Source of the DNA: Streptomyces typhae
GTDB taxonomy: Bacteria > Actinomycetota > Actinomycetes > Streptomycetales > Streptomycetaceae
Assembly: GCF_009755605.1 (NCBI RefSeq)
Contig: NZ_WPNZ01000012.1
Coordinates: 124,001 to 188,000, forward strand
Direction: 5' to 3'
Length of the DNA stretch: 64,000 bases
Part shown: positions 39,343 to 47,448 of the stretch, piece after piece
How the letters are laid out: the number at the start of each line of letters is the position of its first letter
Numbering within the stretch: the stretch's first letter is position 1
Made by a program: the position numbers and the translations under genes
The notes under the pieces: model-generated
The model's database searches: none
What the model was told of the DNA's origin: nothing
The model's input: the letters and a program-made list of their open reading frames with translations, nothing else

Positions 39343-40146
39343 TCAGCTCTCGGCGAGCGGGCCGTACAGAGCGGGGCGGCGGTCGCTCAGATACGGGTTG
39401 CCGGCGCGCGAGGCGGCCAGGAAGGCGGGGTCGGCGTCGGCGAACACCAGCTCCTCGCCGCGTCCGGCCCGCGCCCTGGCGATGCCGTCGGGTCCGGCCA
39501 GCGTGGAGAGGCCGACGAACTCGAAGTCGCCCTCGGGGCCGACGCGGTTGACGTACGCGACATAGAGCTGGTTCTCGAAGGCGCGCACCGGCACGACGGA
39601 CTCGGCGACGAACTGGAACGGGTGCATCTGCGCCGTCGGGACGAGCAGCAGATCGGTGCCGGCGAGGGCGTGCGCCCGGACGTTCTCGGGGAACTCCACG
39701 TCGTAGCAGATCATCAGGCCGATCCAGAGGCCGTCGAGGTCGGCCTGGACGACGGCGTGGTCGCCGGGTGTGAAGTGGTCGCGTTCGAAGCAGCCGAAGA
39801 GGTGGGTCTTGCGGTAGTTCGCGAGCCGGGTGCCGTCCGCGCCGATGAGCTGCACGGCGTTGAAGACCCGCTCGCCCGCGCGCTCGGGGTAGCCGTAGGC
39901 GACGGCCACGCCGTGCCGTGCGGCGATGTCGGCGACCGCGTCCGCCGCATCGCCGTCGGCCGCCTCGGCCAGGCGCGGCACGTCGACGCCGATGGCGTAG
40001 CCGGTCAGGAACATCTCCGAGGTCACCAGGAGCCGGGCGCCCGCGGCGGCGGCGCGCTCGGCGGCGTCCTGGAGCACCTTGAGATTGGCGGCGACGGAAC
40101 CCGGATGGCCAGAGCTCTGGAGCAGGGCTGTGCGCAGCGGCGGCAT
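39343..40146 (-). CDS. Carbon-nitrogen hydrolase (nitrilase family amidase)
   Basis: This 267-aa enzyme has the Glu-Lys-Cys triad of the nitrilase superfamily: Glu44 in VTSEMFLTGY, Lys113 in NYRKTHLFG and Cys147 in LMICYDVEFPEN. Size equals that of 5-aminovaleramidase DavA. Its place just ahead of the FAD monooxygenase suggests it hydrolyses the amide made by that enzyme to acid and ammonia. ATG 40146 is chosen because sequence upstream lacks the family's N-terminus. GTTGCG motifs lie 125-165 nt upstream. Confidence 0.87.
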   Translation of the reverse strand: MPPLRTALLQSSGHPGSVAANLKVLQDAAERAAAAGARLLVTSEMFLTGYAIGVDVPRLAEAADGDAADAVADIAARHGVAVAYGYPERAGERVFNAVQLIGADGTRLANYRKTHLFGCFERDHFTPGDHAVVQADLDGLWIGLMICYDVEFPENVRAHALAGTDLLLVPTAQMHPFQFVAESVVPVRAFENQLYVAYVNRVGPEGDFEFVGLSTLAGPDGIARARAGRGEELVFADADPAFLAASRAGNPYLSDRRPALYGPLAES

Positions 40147-40270
40147 GGCGGACCTCGGGGCGTGCGAAGGGAGACGCGCGTCGGTGAACGCGGTGGCGTC
40201 AGGGGTTCGCAAAGACGTTACGTTCCGCGGCTGCGGCCCGGCAAGGCACGACAGTTGCACCACTGGGGGC

Positions 40271-40312
40271 GATCTGTTGCGCGTGGGGCGGGGTGGGCGG
40301 CGATTCGTTGCG
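40271..40312 (-). promoter_or_regulatory. GATC/GATTC-GTTGCG repeats upstream of amidase operon
   Basis: GATCTGTTGCG (40271-40281) and GATTCGTTGCG (40302-40312) lie 31 nt apart upstream of the amidase start. Related GATCGTTGCG repeats occur upstream of the amino-acid permease. They are candidate sites for the AsnC-family regulator encoded between the two operons. The rest of 40147-40496 holds the divergent promoters and no gene I can see. Confidence 0.5.
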
Positions 40313-40496
40313 TGCGGCCCGGCAGCCCGGTCGTACGGGGGCTCAGCCCGGGGGCGCATACCTGGCGGCCGGGGCTCCCCCGCGCGGCGGAAGCAGGGTG
40401 CAGCCCTCAGCCGGACGCCCGGGACCCCCCGCCCACGGGAAGGTGATCCCACCCGGAAACGCCGGGCGAACAGCCGAAACGCAGGGAGGGCTCGCC

Positions 40497-41144
40497 ATGA
40501 GCCGCTTCGCCTTCACCCCCGTCCGCGCCGTCGCCGTGGGCACCGCGCTGCTGATCACCGCCGCCGCGGCGGGCGTCGCCGCGGCCTCCGGCGAGGACGT
40601 GACGCGCCCCGGCAGCGGGCACCACGCCGAGGAGCGGACCGGGCGGCAGCAGACCCAGCACCGGACCCAGCACTGGAACGAGCACCGCGAGGCGGCCGCG
40701 CTGACCGGCTCGGCGAAGCTGTTCCGCAAGACGACCGAGGACGTCACCTTCACCTTCGACGCGCACCTGGCCGCGCGGCACAACGCCGACCCCGCCAAGG
40801 CGACGGGCACCTTCTCGTTCGTGCACCTGGACAAGCCGGGCGGCAAGGGCGGCTGGGCGAAGGGCCGCATCGACTGCCTCCTGACGGGCGGCAAGGTGGC
40901 GTCGGCGACCGGTGTCATCACCAAGACCAACATCAAGGAGATACGGGGCAGCCGCGTCGGCTTCAGCGTCAACGACCAGGGCGGGAACGACCGCCTCGGC
41001 TACAGCTGGGGCGCGACGGGCGGCCCCGACGGCACCAAGAAGCTCACCAAGTGCAACAGCGCGGCCCCCTTCGAGAAGGTCAGGAAGGGCACGGGCGACT
41101 TCCGGGTGACGCCGTGGAACCCCCCGTACCCCGAAGCCCCGTAG
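40497..41144 (+). CDS. Secreted protein, unknown function
   Basis: This 215-aa protein starts at ATG 40497 behind GGGAGGG. Residues 1-31 are a typical signal peptide (short basic start, hydrophobic VAVGTALLITAAAAGVAAA). The mature part has a His/Gln/Arg-rich spacer and a probable beta domain (TGTFSFVHLDKPGGKGGWAK, GFSVNDQGGNDRLGYSW) with two Cys that may form a disulfide. Similar secreted Streptomyces proteins exist but I know no function. Confidence 0.75.
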   Translation: MSRFAFTPVRAVAVGTALLITAAAAGVAAASGEDVTRPGSGHHAEERTGRQQTQHRTQHWNEHREAAALTGSAKLFRKTTEDVTFTFDAHLAARHNADPAKATGTFSFVHLDKPGGKGGWAKGRIDCLLTGGKVASATGVITKTNIKEIRGSRVGFSVNDQGGNDRLGYSWGATGGPDGTKKLTKCNSAAPFEKVRKGTGDFRVTPWNPPYPEAP

Positions 41145-41155
41145 GGAGGCGTGAG

Positions 41156-41211
41156 CCCCGTCCCGTAAGGGGCGCGGGGAACTGCGCGACAAGCCCCCAC
41201 GCACCCGCGGC
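41156..41211. repeat. Streptomyces intergenic repeat element
   Basis: The segment around GTAAGGGGCGCGGGGAACTG and CGCGACAAGCCCCCACGC is one I recognise as a very common dispersed intergenic repeat in Streptomyces genomes, with partly self-complementary ends. It lies between convergent genes and may act in 3'-end formation. A related GGGGCGCGGGGAGCTGCTC piece occurs at about 43502-43520. Confidence 0.65.
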
Positions 41212-41219
41212 AGAAGAAA

Positions 41220-41675
41220 CTAGGCGGGCGACCCGGAGGAAAACCTCCGCATGAGCGGCGAAAGCACAAGGACGGACTTGGTCCGCTCGACGAACGGCTC
41301 CCCGGCGATCCGCTCAAGAACCCGCTCGAAATGCCGCATGTCAGCGGCGAAAACCTGGACGATCGCGTCCGCCTCCCCGGTGACGGTGGAGGCGGACGCG
41401 ATCTCGGGGTACCGCTCAAGACCCCGCTGAATCGCCTCCGGCGAGGTATTGCGGCGACAGTAGATCTCGATGAACCCCTCGGTCTCCCAGCCGAGCGCGG
41501 CCGGGTCGACGCGGACGGTGAACCCGGTGATGGCTCCGGTGGCCCGCAGCCTGTCCACGCGGCGCTTCACGGCGGGCGCGGACAGGCCGACGAGCTGGCC
41601 GATGTCGGCGTAGGAGCGGCGGGCGTCCTCGGCGAGGGCGTGCACGATGCGTTCGTCGAGATCGTTCAGTCGCAC
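41220..41675 (-). CDS. Lrp/AsnC-family transcriptional regulator
   Basis: This 151-aa protein has an N-terminal winged HTH (LDERIVHALAEDARRSYADI, GLSAPAVKRRVDRLRATGAI) and a C-terminal RAM ligand domain (TEGFIEIYCRRNTSPEAIQR, VTGEADAIVQVFAADMRHFE). Such regulators sense amino acids and usually control neighbouring transport or catabolic genes. It lies 25 nt downstream of the amino-acid permease on the same strand. Confidence 0.93.
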   Translation of the reverse strand: MRLNDLDERIVHALAEDARRSYADIGQLVGLSAPAVKRRVDRLRATGAITGFTVRVDPAALGWETEGFIEIYCRRNTSPEAIQRGLERYPEIASASTVTGEADAIVQVFAADMRHFERVLERIAGEPFVERTKSVLVLSPLMRRFSSGSPA

Positions 41676-41700
41676 TGGGGGTCGTTCACTTCTCTGCGTG

Positions 41701-43191
41701 TCACTTCACTGCGGAGAACTCCGCGACGGGCGGGTCGGTCTCCAGACGGGAGCGGCGCATCCCGTACAGGAAGTAGAACACGAGCCCGACGGCCATCCAG
41801 ACACCGAAGACCACCCAGGTGACGGAGTCGAGGTTGAACATGTTGTAGGCGCAGAAGCCGAAGCCGAGCACCGGGAAGAGCCAGCCGAGCGGCACCCGGA
41901 AGGTGCGCGGCATGTCGGGCCGGGTCCGGCGCAGCACGATCACGGCGATGTTGACCAGACCGAAGGCGAAGAGGGTGCCGATGCTGGTGGCGTCGACGAG
42001 CTTGCCGAGCGGAATCACGGAGGCGAGAGCGCCGCAGAACAGCGACACGATGACGGTGTTCACGCGGGGCGTGCGGGTCTTGCCGCTGACCTTGGCGAAG
42101 GTCTTGGGCACGAGGCCGTCCCGGGACATCGCGAAGAGGACCCGGGTCTGGCCGTAGAGGACGGTCAGGACGACGCTGGCGATGGAGACGACGGCACCGG
42201 CCGCGAGGACGGTGCCCCAGACGCTGCCGCCGGCGACATCGTTCATGATCGCGGTCAGGGATGCCGTGGAGCCCTCGAAGTCCTTCCAGTTCCACGCGCC
42301 GACGGCGACGGCGGCGACCAGGACGTACAGCGCGGTGACGATGATCAGCGAGAGCATGATCGCGCGGGGCAGGTCGCGCTGCGGGTTCTTGGCCTCCTCA
42401 CCGGCGGTGGAGGCGGCGTCGAAGCCGATGTAGGAGAAGAACAGGCTCGCTCCGGCGGCGCTGACACCGGCCACGCCGAGCGGCATGAAGTCGGAGTAGT
42501 TGCCGGACTTGAAGCCGGTGAAGCCGACGGCGCAGAACAGCACGAGGGCCGCGATCTTCACGATCACCATGATCGTGTTGGCGCGGGCGGACTCCTTGGC
42601 GCCGCCGAGCAGGAAGACCATGGCGAGCAGCACCACGATCAGGCCCGGCAGGTTGATGATGCCGTCGCCCTCGCCGGGGGCGGAGGAGAGCACCGCGGGG
42701 ATGGTGACGCCGATGGTGCCGTCGAGCAGCTCGTTCAGGTACTCGCCCCAACCGACGGCGACAGCCGCGACCGACACGCCGTACTCGAGGACCAGGCACC
42801 AGCCGCACACCCAGGCGACAAGTTCACCCATGGTTGCGTATGCGTACGAGTACGAGGATCCGGCCACCGGTATGGACCCGGCCAGCTCCGCGTACGAGAG
42901 GGCCGAGAAGAGCGCGGTGAGTCCGGCGATGACGAACGACACCGTCACGGCGGGTCCGGCCTTGGGGACGCTCTCGCCGAGCACCACGAAGATGCCGGTT
43001 CCAAGCGTCGCACCGATGCTGATCATGGTCAGCTGCCACATGCCGAGGGTGCGCCGAAGCGAGCCACCCTCGCCCTGGCCGCCCTCCGCGACCAGGCGTT
43101 CCACCGGCTTGCGCCGCATCAGTCGACTGCCGATGCCGCCCGGGGCCCGGGGGCTTGGGCGGGTCTGCGGGGGTGCGCCCTGATCGAGCAC
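41701..43191 (-). CDS. APC-family cationic amino-acid permease
   Basis: This 496-aa transporter has about 12 membrane segments and the APC signature near the N-terminus (GMWQLTMISIGATLGTGIFV). The CAT-type features ALSYAELAGSIPVAGSSYSY and FFSYIGFDAASTAGEEAKNP point to the cationic amino-acid transporter branch (YhdG/CAT-like). Together with the AsnC gene and the monooxygenase/amidase operon it suggests uptake and breakdown of Lys or Arg. GTTGCG repeats lie ~150-230 nt upstream. Confidence 0.9.
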   Translation of the reverse strand: MLDQGAPPQTRPSPRAPGGIGSRLMRRKPVERLVAEGGQGEGGSLRRTLGMWQLTMISIGATLGTGIFVVLGESVPKAGPAVTVSFVIAGLTALFSALSYAELAGSIPVAGSSYSYAYATMGELVAWVCGWCLVLEYGVSVAAVAVGWGEYLNELLDGTIGVTIPAVLSSAPGEGDGIINLPGLIVVLLAMVFLLGGAKESARANTIMVIVKIAALVLFCAVGFTGFKSGNYSDFMPLGVAGVSAAGASLFFSYIGFDAASTAGEEAKNPQRDLPRAIMLSLIIVTALYVLVAAVAVGAWNWKDFEGSTASLTAIMNDVAGGSVWGTVLAAGAVVSIASVVLTVLYGQTRVLFAMSRDGLVPKTFAKVSGKTRTPRVNTVIVSLFCGALASVIPLGKLVDATSIGTLFAFGLVNIAVIVLRRTRPDMPRTFRVPLGWLFPVLGFGFCAYNMFNLDSVTWVVFGVWMAVGLVFYFLYGMRRSRLETDPPVAEFSAVK

Positions 43192-43335
43192 GCGCTGGCT
43201 CCTTCATCGCTGCCGGTAGAGGTGGCAGGGAGCCACGGCAGCCCACGCAGGAAACGGGAGCCACCGAGCAGGCAGTCCCCGCCACGCCACGTACAGCGCA
43301 TGACTCTATGAGGGCCGGTTCCCGCCCGTAATGCA

Positions 43336-43418
43336 GCAACGTTGCGCATCGGCGGAAGATCGTTGCGTACGTCGACGCTGAGCGGGTGATCGTTGCGCCG
43401 TCCGTTTCGTCCGTTGCG
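43336..43418 (-). promoter_or_regulatory. GTTGCG repeats upstream of the permease
   Basis: The palindrome GCAACGTTGC (43336-43345), two GATCGTTGCG copies (43358-43367 and 43388-43397) and CCGTTGCG (43411-43418) lie at roughly 20-30-nt spacing. The same core precedes the amidase operon. This spacing fits cooperative binding by an AsnC-type octamer. The rest of 43192-43525 holds no gene I can see. Confidence 0.55.
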
Positions 43419-43525
43419 TCTTGCGGGGTCCGGGAGGCTCCGGCAGGGGGAACGCGAACGGCGGGCCGCGCCCCGCAAGGGGGTGCGGCCCGCCGTTCAG
43501 GGGGGCGCGGGGAGCTGCTCGGTGC

Positions 43526-44968
43526 CTAGCTCCAGCTGGCGTGCAGAGGCTTGCCCTCGGCGTAGCCGGCGGCGCTCTGGATGCCCACGGTGGCCTTCTC
43601 GGCGAACTCCGCGAGCGAGGCGGCGCCCGCGTAGGTGCAGGAGGAGCGGACGCCCGCGATGATCGAGTCGATCAGGTCCTCGACGCCGGGACGGGCCGGG
43701 TCGAGGAACATCCGGGAGGTGGAGATGCCCTCCTCGAACAGCGCCTTGCGGGCGCGGTCGTAGGCCGACTCCTCGCTGGTGCGGTTGCGCACGGCACGGG
43801 CCGACGCCATGCCGAACGACTCCTTGTACAGGCGGCCGTTCGCGTCCTGCTGGAGGTCGCCCGGGGACTCGTAGGTGCCCGCGAACCAGGAGCCGATCAT
43901 GACATTCGACGCGCCTGCGGCCAGGGCCATGGCGACGTCGCGGGGGTGCCGGACGCCGCCGTCCGCCCACACGTGCTTGCCGAACTTCGCGGCCTCGGCG
44001 GCGCATTCGAGCACCGCGGAGAACTGCGGGCGGCCCACACCGGTCATCATGCGCGTGGTGCACATGGCGCCGGGGCCGACGCCGACCTTGATGATGTCCG
44101 CGCCCGCCTCGATCAGGTCGCGCACGCCCTCGGCGGCCACGATGTTGCCCGCCACGACCGGCACCTGCGGGTCGAGCGCGCGCACGGCCCTGACCGCGGC
44201 GATCATCGACTCCTGGTGGCCGTGCGCGGTGTCCACGACGAGCGTGTCGACGCCCGCGGCGAGGAGCTGCTTGGCCTTGCCCGCGACGTCGCCGTTGATG
44301 CCGACGGCGGCGGCCACACGGAGCTTGCCCTGGGCGTCGACGGCCGGGGTGTACAGCGTGGCGCGCAGGGCGCCGGTGCGGGTGAGGATGCCGGCGAGGC
44401 GGCCGTCCTTGTCCACGGCGGGGGCGTAGCGGCGGTTGGCGCCGTCCAGCTTGTTGAACGCGTCGCGCGGGTCGATGTCCGCGTCGAGCAGCACCAGGTC
44501 CTTCGACATCACCTCGGACAGCTGGGTGAAGCGGTCCACACCGGTGAGGTCGGCGTCCGTGACCACGCCGACCGGCCTGCGGTCGCCGTCCACGACGACG
44601 CCCGCGTTGTGGGAGCGCTTGGGCAGCAGCGCGAGGGCGTCGGCAACGGTCTGCGTGGGGTCGAGGACGATCGGGGTGTCGAGCACGTGGTGGCGTGTCT
44701 TCACCCAGGAGATGACCTCGGTGACGACCTCGATCGGGATGTCCTGCGGAAGAACGACCAGGCCGCCGCGGCGGGCGACGGTCTCGGCCATGCGGCGGCC
44801 CGCGATCGCGGTCATGTTGGCGACGACCAGCGGGATCGTCGTGCCCGTGCCGTCCGGCGACGCGAGGTCGACGCCCTGGCGCGAACCCACGGCGGAGCGC
44901 CGCGGCACCATGAAGACGTCGTCGTACGTCAGGTCGTACGCGGGCTGGATGTCGTTGAGGAAGCGCAC
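43526..44968 (-). CDS. guaB1: GuaB1-family IMP dehydrogenase-related GMP reductase
   Basis: This 480-aa protein belongs to the actinobacterial GuaB1 group. The barrel start is RFLNDIQPAYDLTYDDVFMV, two CBS domains lie at ~100-210, and the catalytic Cys loop is GVGPGAMCTTRMMTGVGRPQ. GuaB1 proteins have been shown to act as GMP reductases that return GMP to IMP, rather than as IMP dehydrogenases. GTG 44968 gives the usual N-terminus; an upstream in-frame extension to 45061 is unlikely to be used. Confidence 0.88.
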   Translation of the reverse strand: MRFLNDIQPAYDLTYDDVFMVPRRSAVGSRQGVDLASPDGTGTTIPLVVANMTAIAGRRMAETVARRGGLVVLPQDIPIEVVTEVISWVKTRHHVLDTPIVLDPTQTVADALALLPKRSHNAGVVVDGDRRPVGVVTDADLTGVDRFTQLSEVMSKDLVLLDADIDPRDAFNKLDGANRRYAPAVDKDGRLAGILTRTGALRATLYTPAVDAQGKLRVAAAVGINGDVAGKAKQLLAAGVDTLVVDTAHGHQESMIAAVRAVRALDPQVPVVAGNIVAAEGVRDLIEAGADIIKVGVGPGAMCTTRMMTGVGRPQFSAVLECAAEAAKFGKHVWADGGVRHPRDVAMALAAGASNVMIGSWFAGTYESPGDLQQDANGRLYKESFGMASARAVRNRTSEESAYDRARKALFEEGISTSRMFLDPARPGVEDLIDSIIAGVRSSCTYAGAASLAEFAEKATVGIQSAAGYAEGKPLHASWS

Positions 44969-45192
44969 GTGCTGCTCATCCCAGTCGATCAGAGGTGGCC
45001 CCCGACAGGACAGCCGGGGGAAAAGCACGTACTTCATTGTCCCATGGCCAAGGGCGCACACTGCCTGGGACGATCCCCCAGGCGACCGGTGAACGCGCTG
45101 GTCGGATCCTCCAAGGCGGCCACGCTCCGCTTCCGCGGCGCTGCGCTGCGTGCGGGAACGGGCCCCTCGGCCCGTTCGGTCCGCCCGCCAGT

Positions 45193-45322
45193 CCGTCCGC
45201 TCAGGCCGTCCGCTCAGACAGTCCGCTCAGACCGTCCGCTCAGCCCGTCCGCTCAGCCCGTCCGCTCAGGCCGTCCGCTCAGACCGTCCGCTCAGACCGT
45301 CCGCTCAGACCGTCCGCTCAGA
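45193..45322. repeat. 13-bp tandem repeat, ten units
   Basis: Ten consecutive copies of CCGTCCGCTCAG plus one variable base (A, C or G) lie between the guaB1 start and the barstar stop, followed by a partial unit. It is non-coding. One unit has CAG for CCG at its start. Confidence 0.93.
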
Positions 45323-45326
45323 CCGC

Positions 45327-45731
45327 TCAGTCCGTCCGCGTCGGTCCCACCGCGAGCAGGACCTCCAGGCCGCGCTCCCGCTCCTGCTCCCGCCCGTACG
45401 CGACCGCGTCGGCGAACACCTCCTGCGCGACCGCCCAGTCGTCCGGCGCCGCGTCGGCGTACCCCCGCCAGCCGGTGACGACGAGCAGCAGCCCACGCCC
45501 GCCCGGTACCCACGCCGGGTCTTTGAGGCAGTCGGCGAGCGCGTCCCAGTTGCGCCCGAACCAGGCGGGCAGGTCCAGGGCGCGGGCACACCGGTCCATG
45601 AACGCGGGCTTGTCGCGCACGCCGTCCAGATCGAGCGTGCGCGTGGCCCAGCCGGTGCCGCGCACGGCGGCGAACACGGACGCGAGCGGTCCACCAGGGC
45701 CGCCGGGGCCGCCCGCTTCGTCAGCCGTCAT
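45327..45731 (-). CDS. Barstar-family ribonuclease inhibitor
   Basis: This 134-aa protein has the barstar pattern: LDLDGVRDKPAFMDRCARAL, LPAWFGRNWDALADCLKD and a strand GRGLLLVVTGWRGY. Barstars plug the active site of barnase-type RNases with an acidic helix and loop. It follows the RNase gene by 30 nt on the same strand, so it most likely protects the cytoplasm from that enzyme. Confidence 0.9.
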   Translation of the reverse strand: MTADEAGGPGGPGGPLASVFAAVRGTGWATRTLDLDGVRDKPAFMDRCARALDLPAWFGRNWDALADCLKDPAWVPGGRGLLLVVTGWRGYADAAPDDWAVAQEVFADAVAYGREQERERGLEVLLAVGPTRTD

Positions 45732-45761
45732 GTCCGCGCCTCCCTCGTCCTCGTACCGCCG

Positions 45762-46199
45762 TCATCGCAGCACCGCCCTGAAGGACGCGTAGTGATCCTC
45801 CGTGTAGTACGTCTCGTCCTCGCGGCCGGTGACGAGGCGGCGGGCCCCGCGGTCGCGTTCCCCGGGCGTGCGGACGGTGTACTCGCGGTAGTAGCCGCGT
45901 GCCTCGCGCGGCAGCTCCCCCTCGAAGTTGCCGAAGACGGTGCCGTCCTTGGCGTAGGGGAAGGGCCCGCCCCGGTCGATGAGCCGCAGCGTCTGCCGGG
46001 CCTCGGCGGGCAGCCGGGCCGCCGGGACGGTGTCCATGCCGCGCGCCCACGCGGGCGTCGACACCGCGGCAACGGTGTCACCGGTGCCGCCCTGCCGCTC
46101 CGTGCCGCAGCCCGTCAGCAGGACGGCGAGGCAGACGAGGAGGGCGCCGAGCAGCCGCCCCGAGGAGACGGGCAGCCGACCGGAGGACCGGAAGATCAT
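45762..46199 (-). CDS. Guanyl-specific ribonuclease (RNase Sa type) with lipobox
   Basis: This 145-aa protein has an export signal (residues ~1-30) ending in a lipobox, AVLLTGC with Cys31, so it may be a membrane-anchored lipoprotein. The mature part matches RNase Sa/barnase: LPAEARQTLRLIDRGGPFPY, catalytic Glu106 in YYREYTV, Arg residues in RDRGARRLVTG, and catalytic His136 in YYTEDHYASF. It cleaves RNA after guanosine. Secreted RNase Sa is known; a lipid-anchored form is unusual. ATG 46199; the barstar gene follows. Confidence 0.87.
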   Translation of the reverse strand: MIFRSSGRLPVSSGRLLGALLVCLAVLLTGCGTERQGGTGDTVAAVSTPAWARGMDTVPAARLPAEARQTLRLIDRGGPFPYAKDGTVFGNFEGELPREARGYYREYTVRTPGERDRGARRLVTGREDETYYTEDHYASFRAVLR

Positions 46200-46262
46200 G
46201 CGCCCGATGCTGCCACAGCTTCCGCGCCCCGGCGCGCGCCAGGGCCCGCCCCGCCTGCCGGC

Positions 46263-47291
46263 TCAGTCCCCGTCCGGATCCGCCCGGTCGAGCGCGGGCC
46301 GCGGCGCCGAACCCGCCACCAGAAGCAGATCCGCCGCCGCCGTGTCGGTGACCAGGCTCGTCACGAGCCCGGAGCGCAGCACGGCGTCGATCGCGGCGGC
46401 CTTGCGCTGCCCCCCGGCGATGGCGACGACCTCGGGGATGCGGCGCAGCCGGTCCGCCTCGACGGTGATGCAGCGCTCGCCCAGGTCCCGCCCGACCCTG
46501 CGGCCCTCGCCGTCGAAGAGGTGCGCCGACATCTCCGCCGCGACGCCGAGCGAGGCGTAGTGCGCGCGCTCCTCGTCGCTGAGCATGTCGTGGACCGTGG
46601 AGATGCCGGGCTCCCAGGAGCCGATGGACACCGCGGCGACGGTGACCTTGTCGAAGTACTCGAAGGCGCGCGCGATCCCGGTCTGGTGCCGCAGCGCGCC
46701 CGCGGTCGCCGCGTCGGGCAGCAGCATCGGCGCGTAGATCGGGTGCGCGTCGCCGCCGGAGACCTGCGCGGCACGGCGCACCGCCTCCACCGAGCCGCGT
46801 TCCGCGGTCCCCGCGTCGTACACGCCCGTGAGCTGCACGACCGTGCACGGCGGCAGCACGTCGAGCGCCGCCGCCATGTGGATGGTCGAACGCCCCCAGG
46901 CGAGGCCGAGCACATCGCCCTCGTTGACGAGTTCGCCGAGGAGACCCGCGGCGACCTCGCCGAGGTTCTCCGGATCGGGCGAATCGTCGGCGTCGTCCGT
47001 GGGAGCCGGGGACTCCACGACGACTGCGTGCCGCAGGCCGTAGCGGGCGCGCAGCGCGTCCGAGCGCTCCGCGTCCAGCTCGGCGGGCACCCGGATCTCG
47101 ATCCGTACAAGGTCACGCTCGAGAGCGGTCTCCAGGACCCGCGCCACCTTGAAGCGGCTCACGCCGAACTCCTCGGCGATCTGGATCTTGGACTTGCCCT
47201 CGAGGTAGAAGCGGCGGGCCATGGCCGCCGCCTGCACCAGCTCCGCGGGACCCATCCGCATGGCTGACCGACCCGCCGACATGGCCGACAC
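46263..47291 (-). CDS. SorC-family sugar-sensing transcriptional regulator
   Basis: This 342-aa protein has an N-terminal HTH (ARRFYLEGKSKIQIAEEFGV, then SRFKVARVLETALERDLVRI) and a C-terminal SorC sugar-phosphate-binding domain (GDVLGLAWGRSTIHMAAALD, ISTVHDMLSDEERAHYASLG, CITVEADRLRRIPEVVAIAG). Such regulators respond to phosphorylated sugars. GTG 47291 has GAGGAG 7 nt upstream; an ATG at 47345 lacks a spaced ribosome site. The ribulose-phosphate epimerase gene lies upstream, so pentose metabolism is a plausible target. Confidence 0.88.
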   Translation of the reverse strand: MSAMSAGRSAMRMGPAELVQAAAMARRFYLEGKSKIQIAEEFGVSRFKVARVLETALERDLVRIEIRVPAELDAERSDALRARYGLRHAVVVESPAPTDDADDSPDPENLGEVAAGLLGELVNEGDVLGLAWGRSTIHMAAALDVLPPCTVVQLTGVYDAGTAERGSVEAVRRAAQVSGGDAHPIYAPMLLPDAATAGALRHQTGIARAFEYFDKVTVAAVSIGSWEPGISTVHDMLSDEERAHYASLGVAAEMSAHLFDGEGRRVGRDLGERCITVEADRLRRIPEVVAIAGGQRKAAAIDAVLRSGLVTSLVTDTAAADLLLVAGSAPRPALDRADPDGD

Positions 47292-47448
47292 GGCGCTCTC
47301 CTCACTGCTGTTCACCACACACGTACACCTGGATTCGCTGTTCATCCTTGCAGATCCGGCGTACTTGATCAGCCCTGATGGGCTGCGTTCACGTTCCCGT
47401 GGCCAAGCCGTCGGCCGCGGCACGTTCCCCCAGTGCCCGCGCGACGCC

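Noticed and set aside
36734..39565. Very long rightward open frame (943 codons) across the LLM and FAD oxidase genes
   Set aside because: It is a GC-rich shadow frame rich in Arg/Gly/Asp and overlaps two genes with clear catalytic motifs.
41647..45478. Long rightward frames (554 and 685 codons) over the permease and guaB1 genes
   Set aside because: They are shadows of well-recognised leftward genes; composition is Arg/Asp/Gly-heavy as expected for antisense in high-GC DNA.
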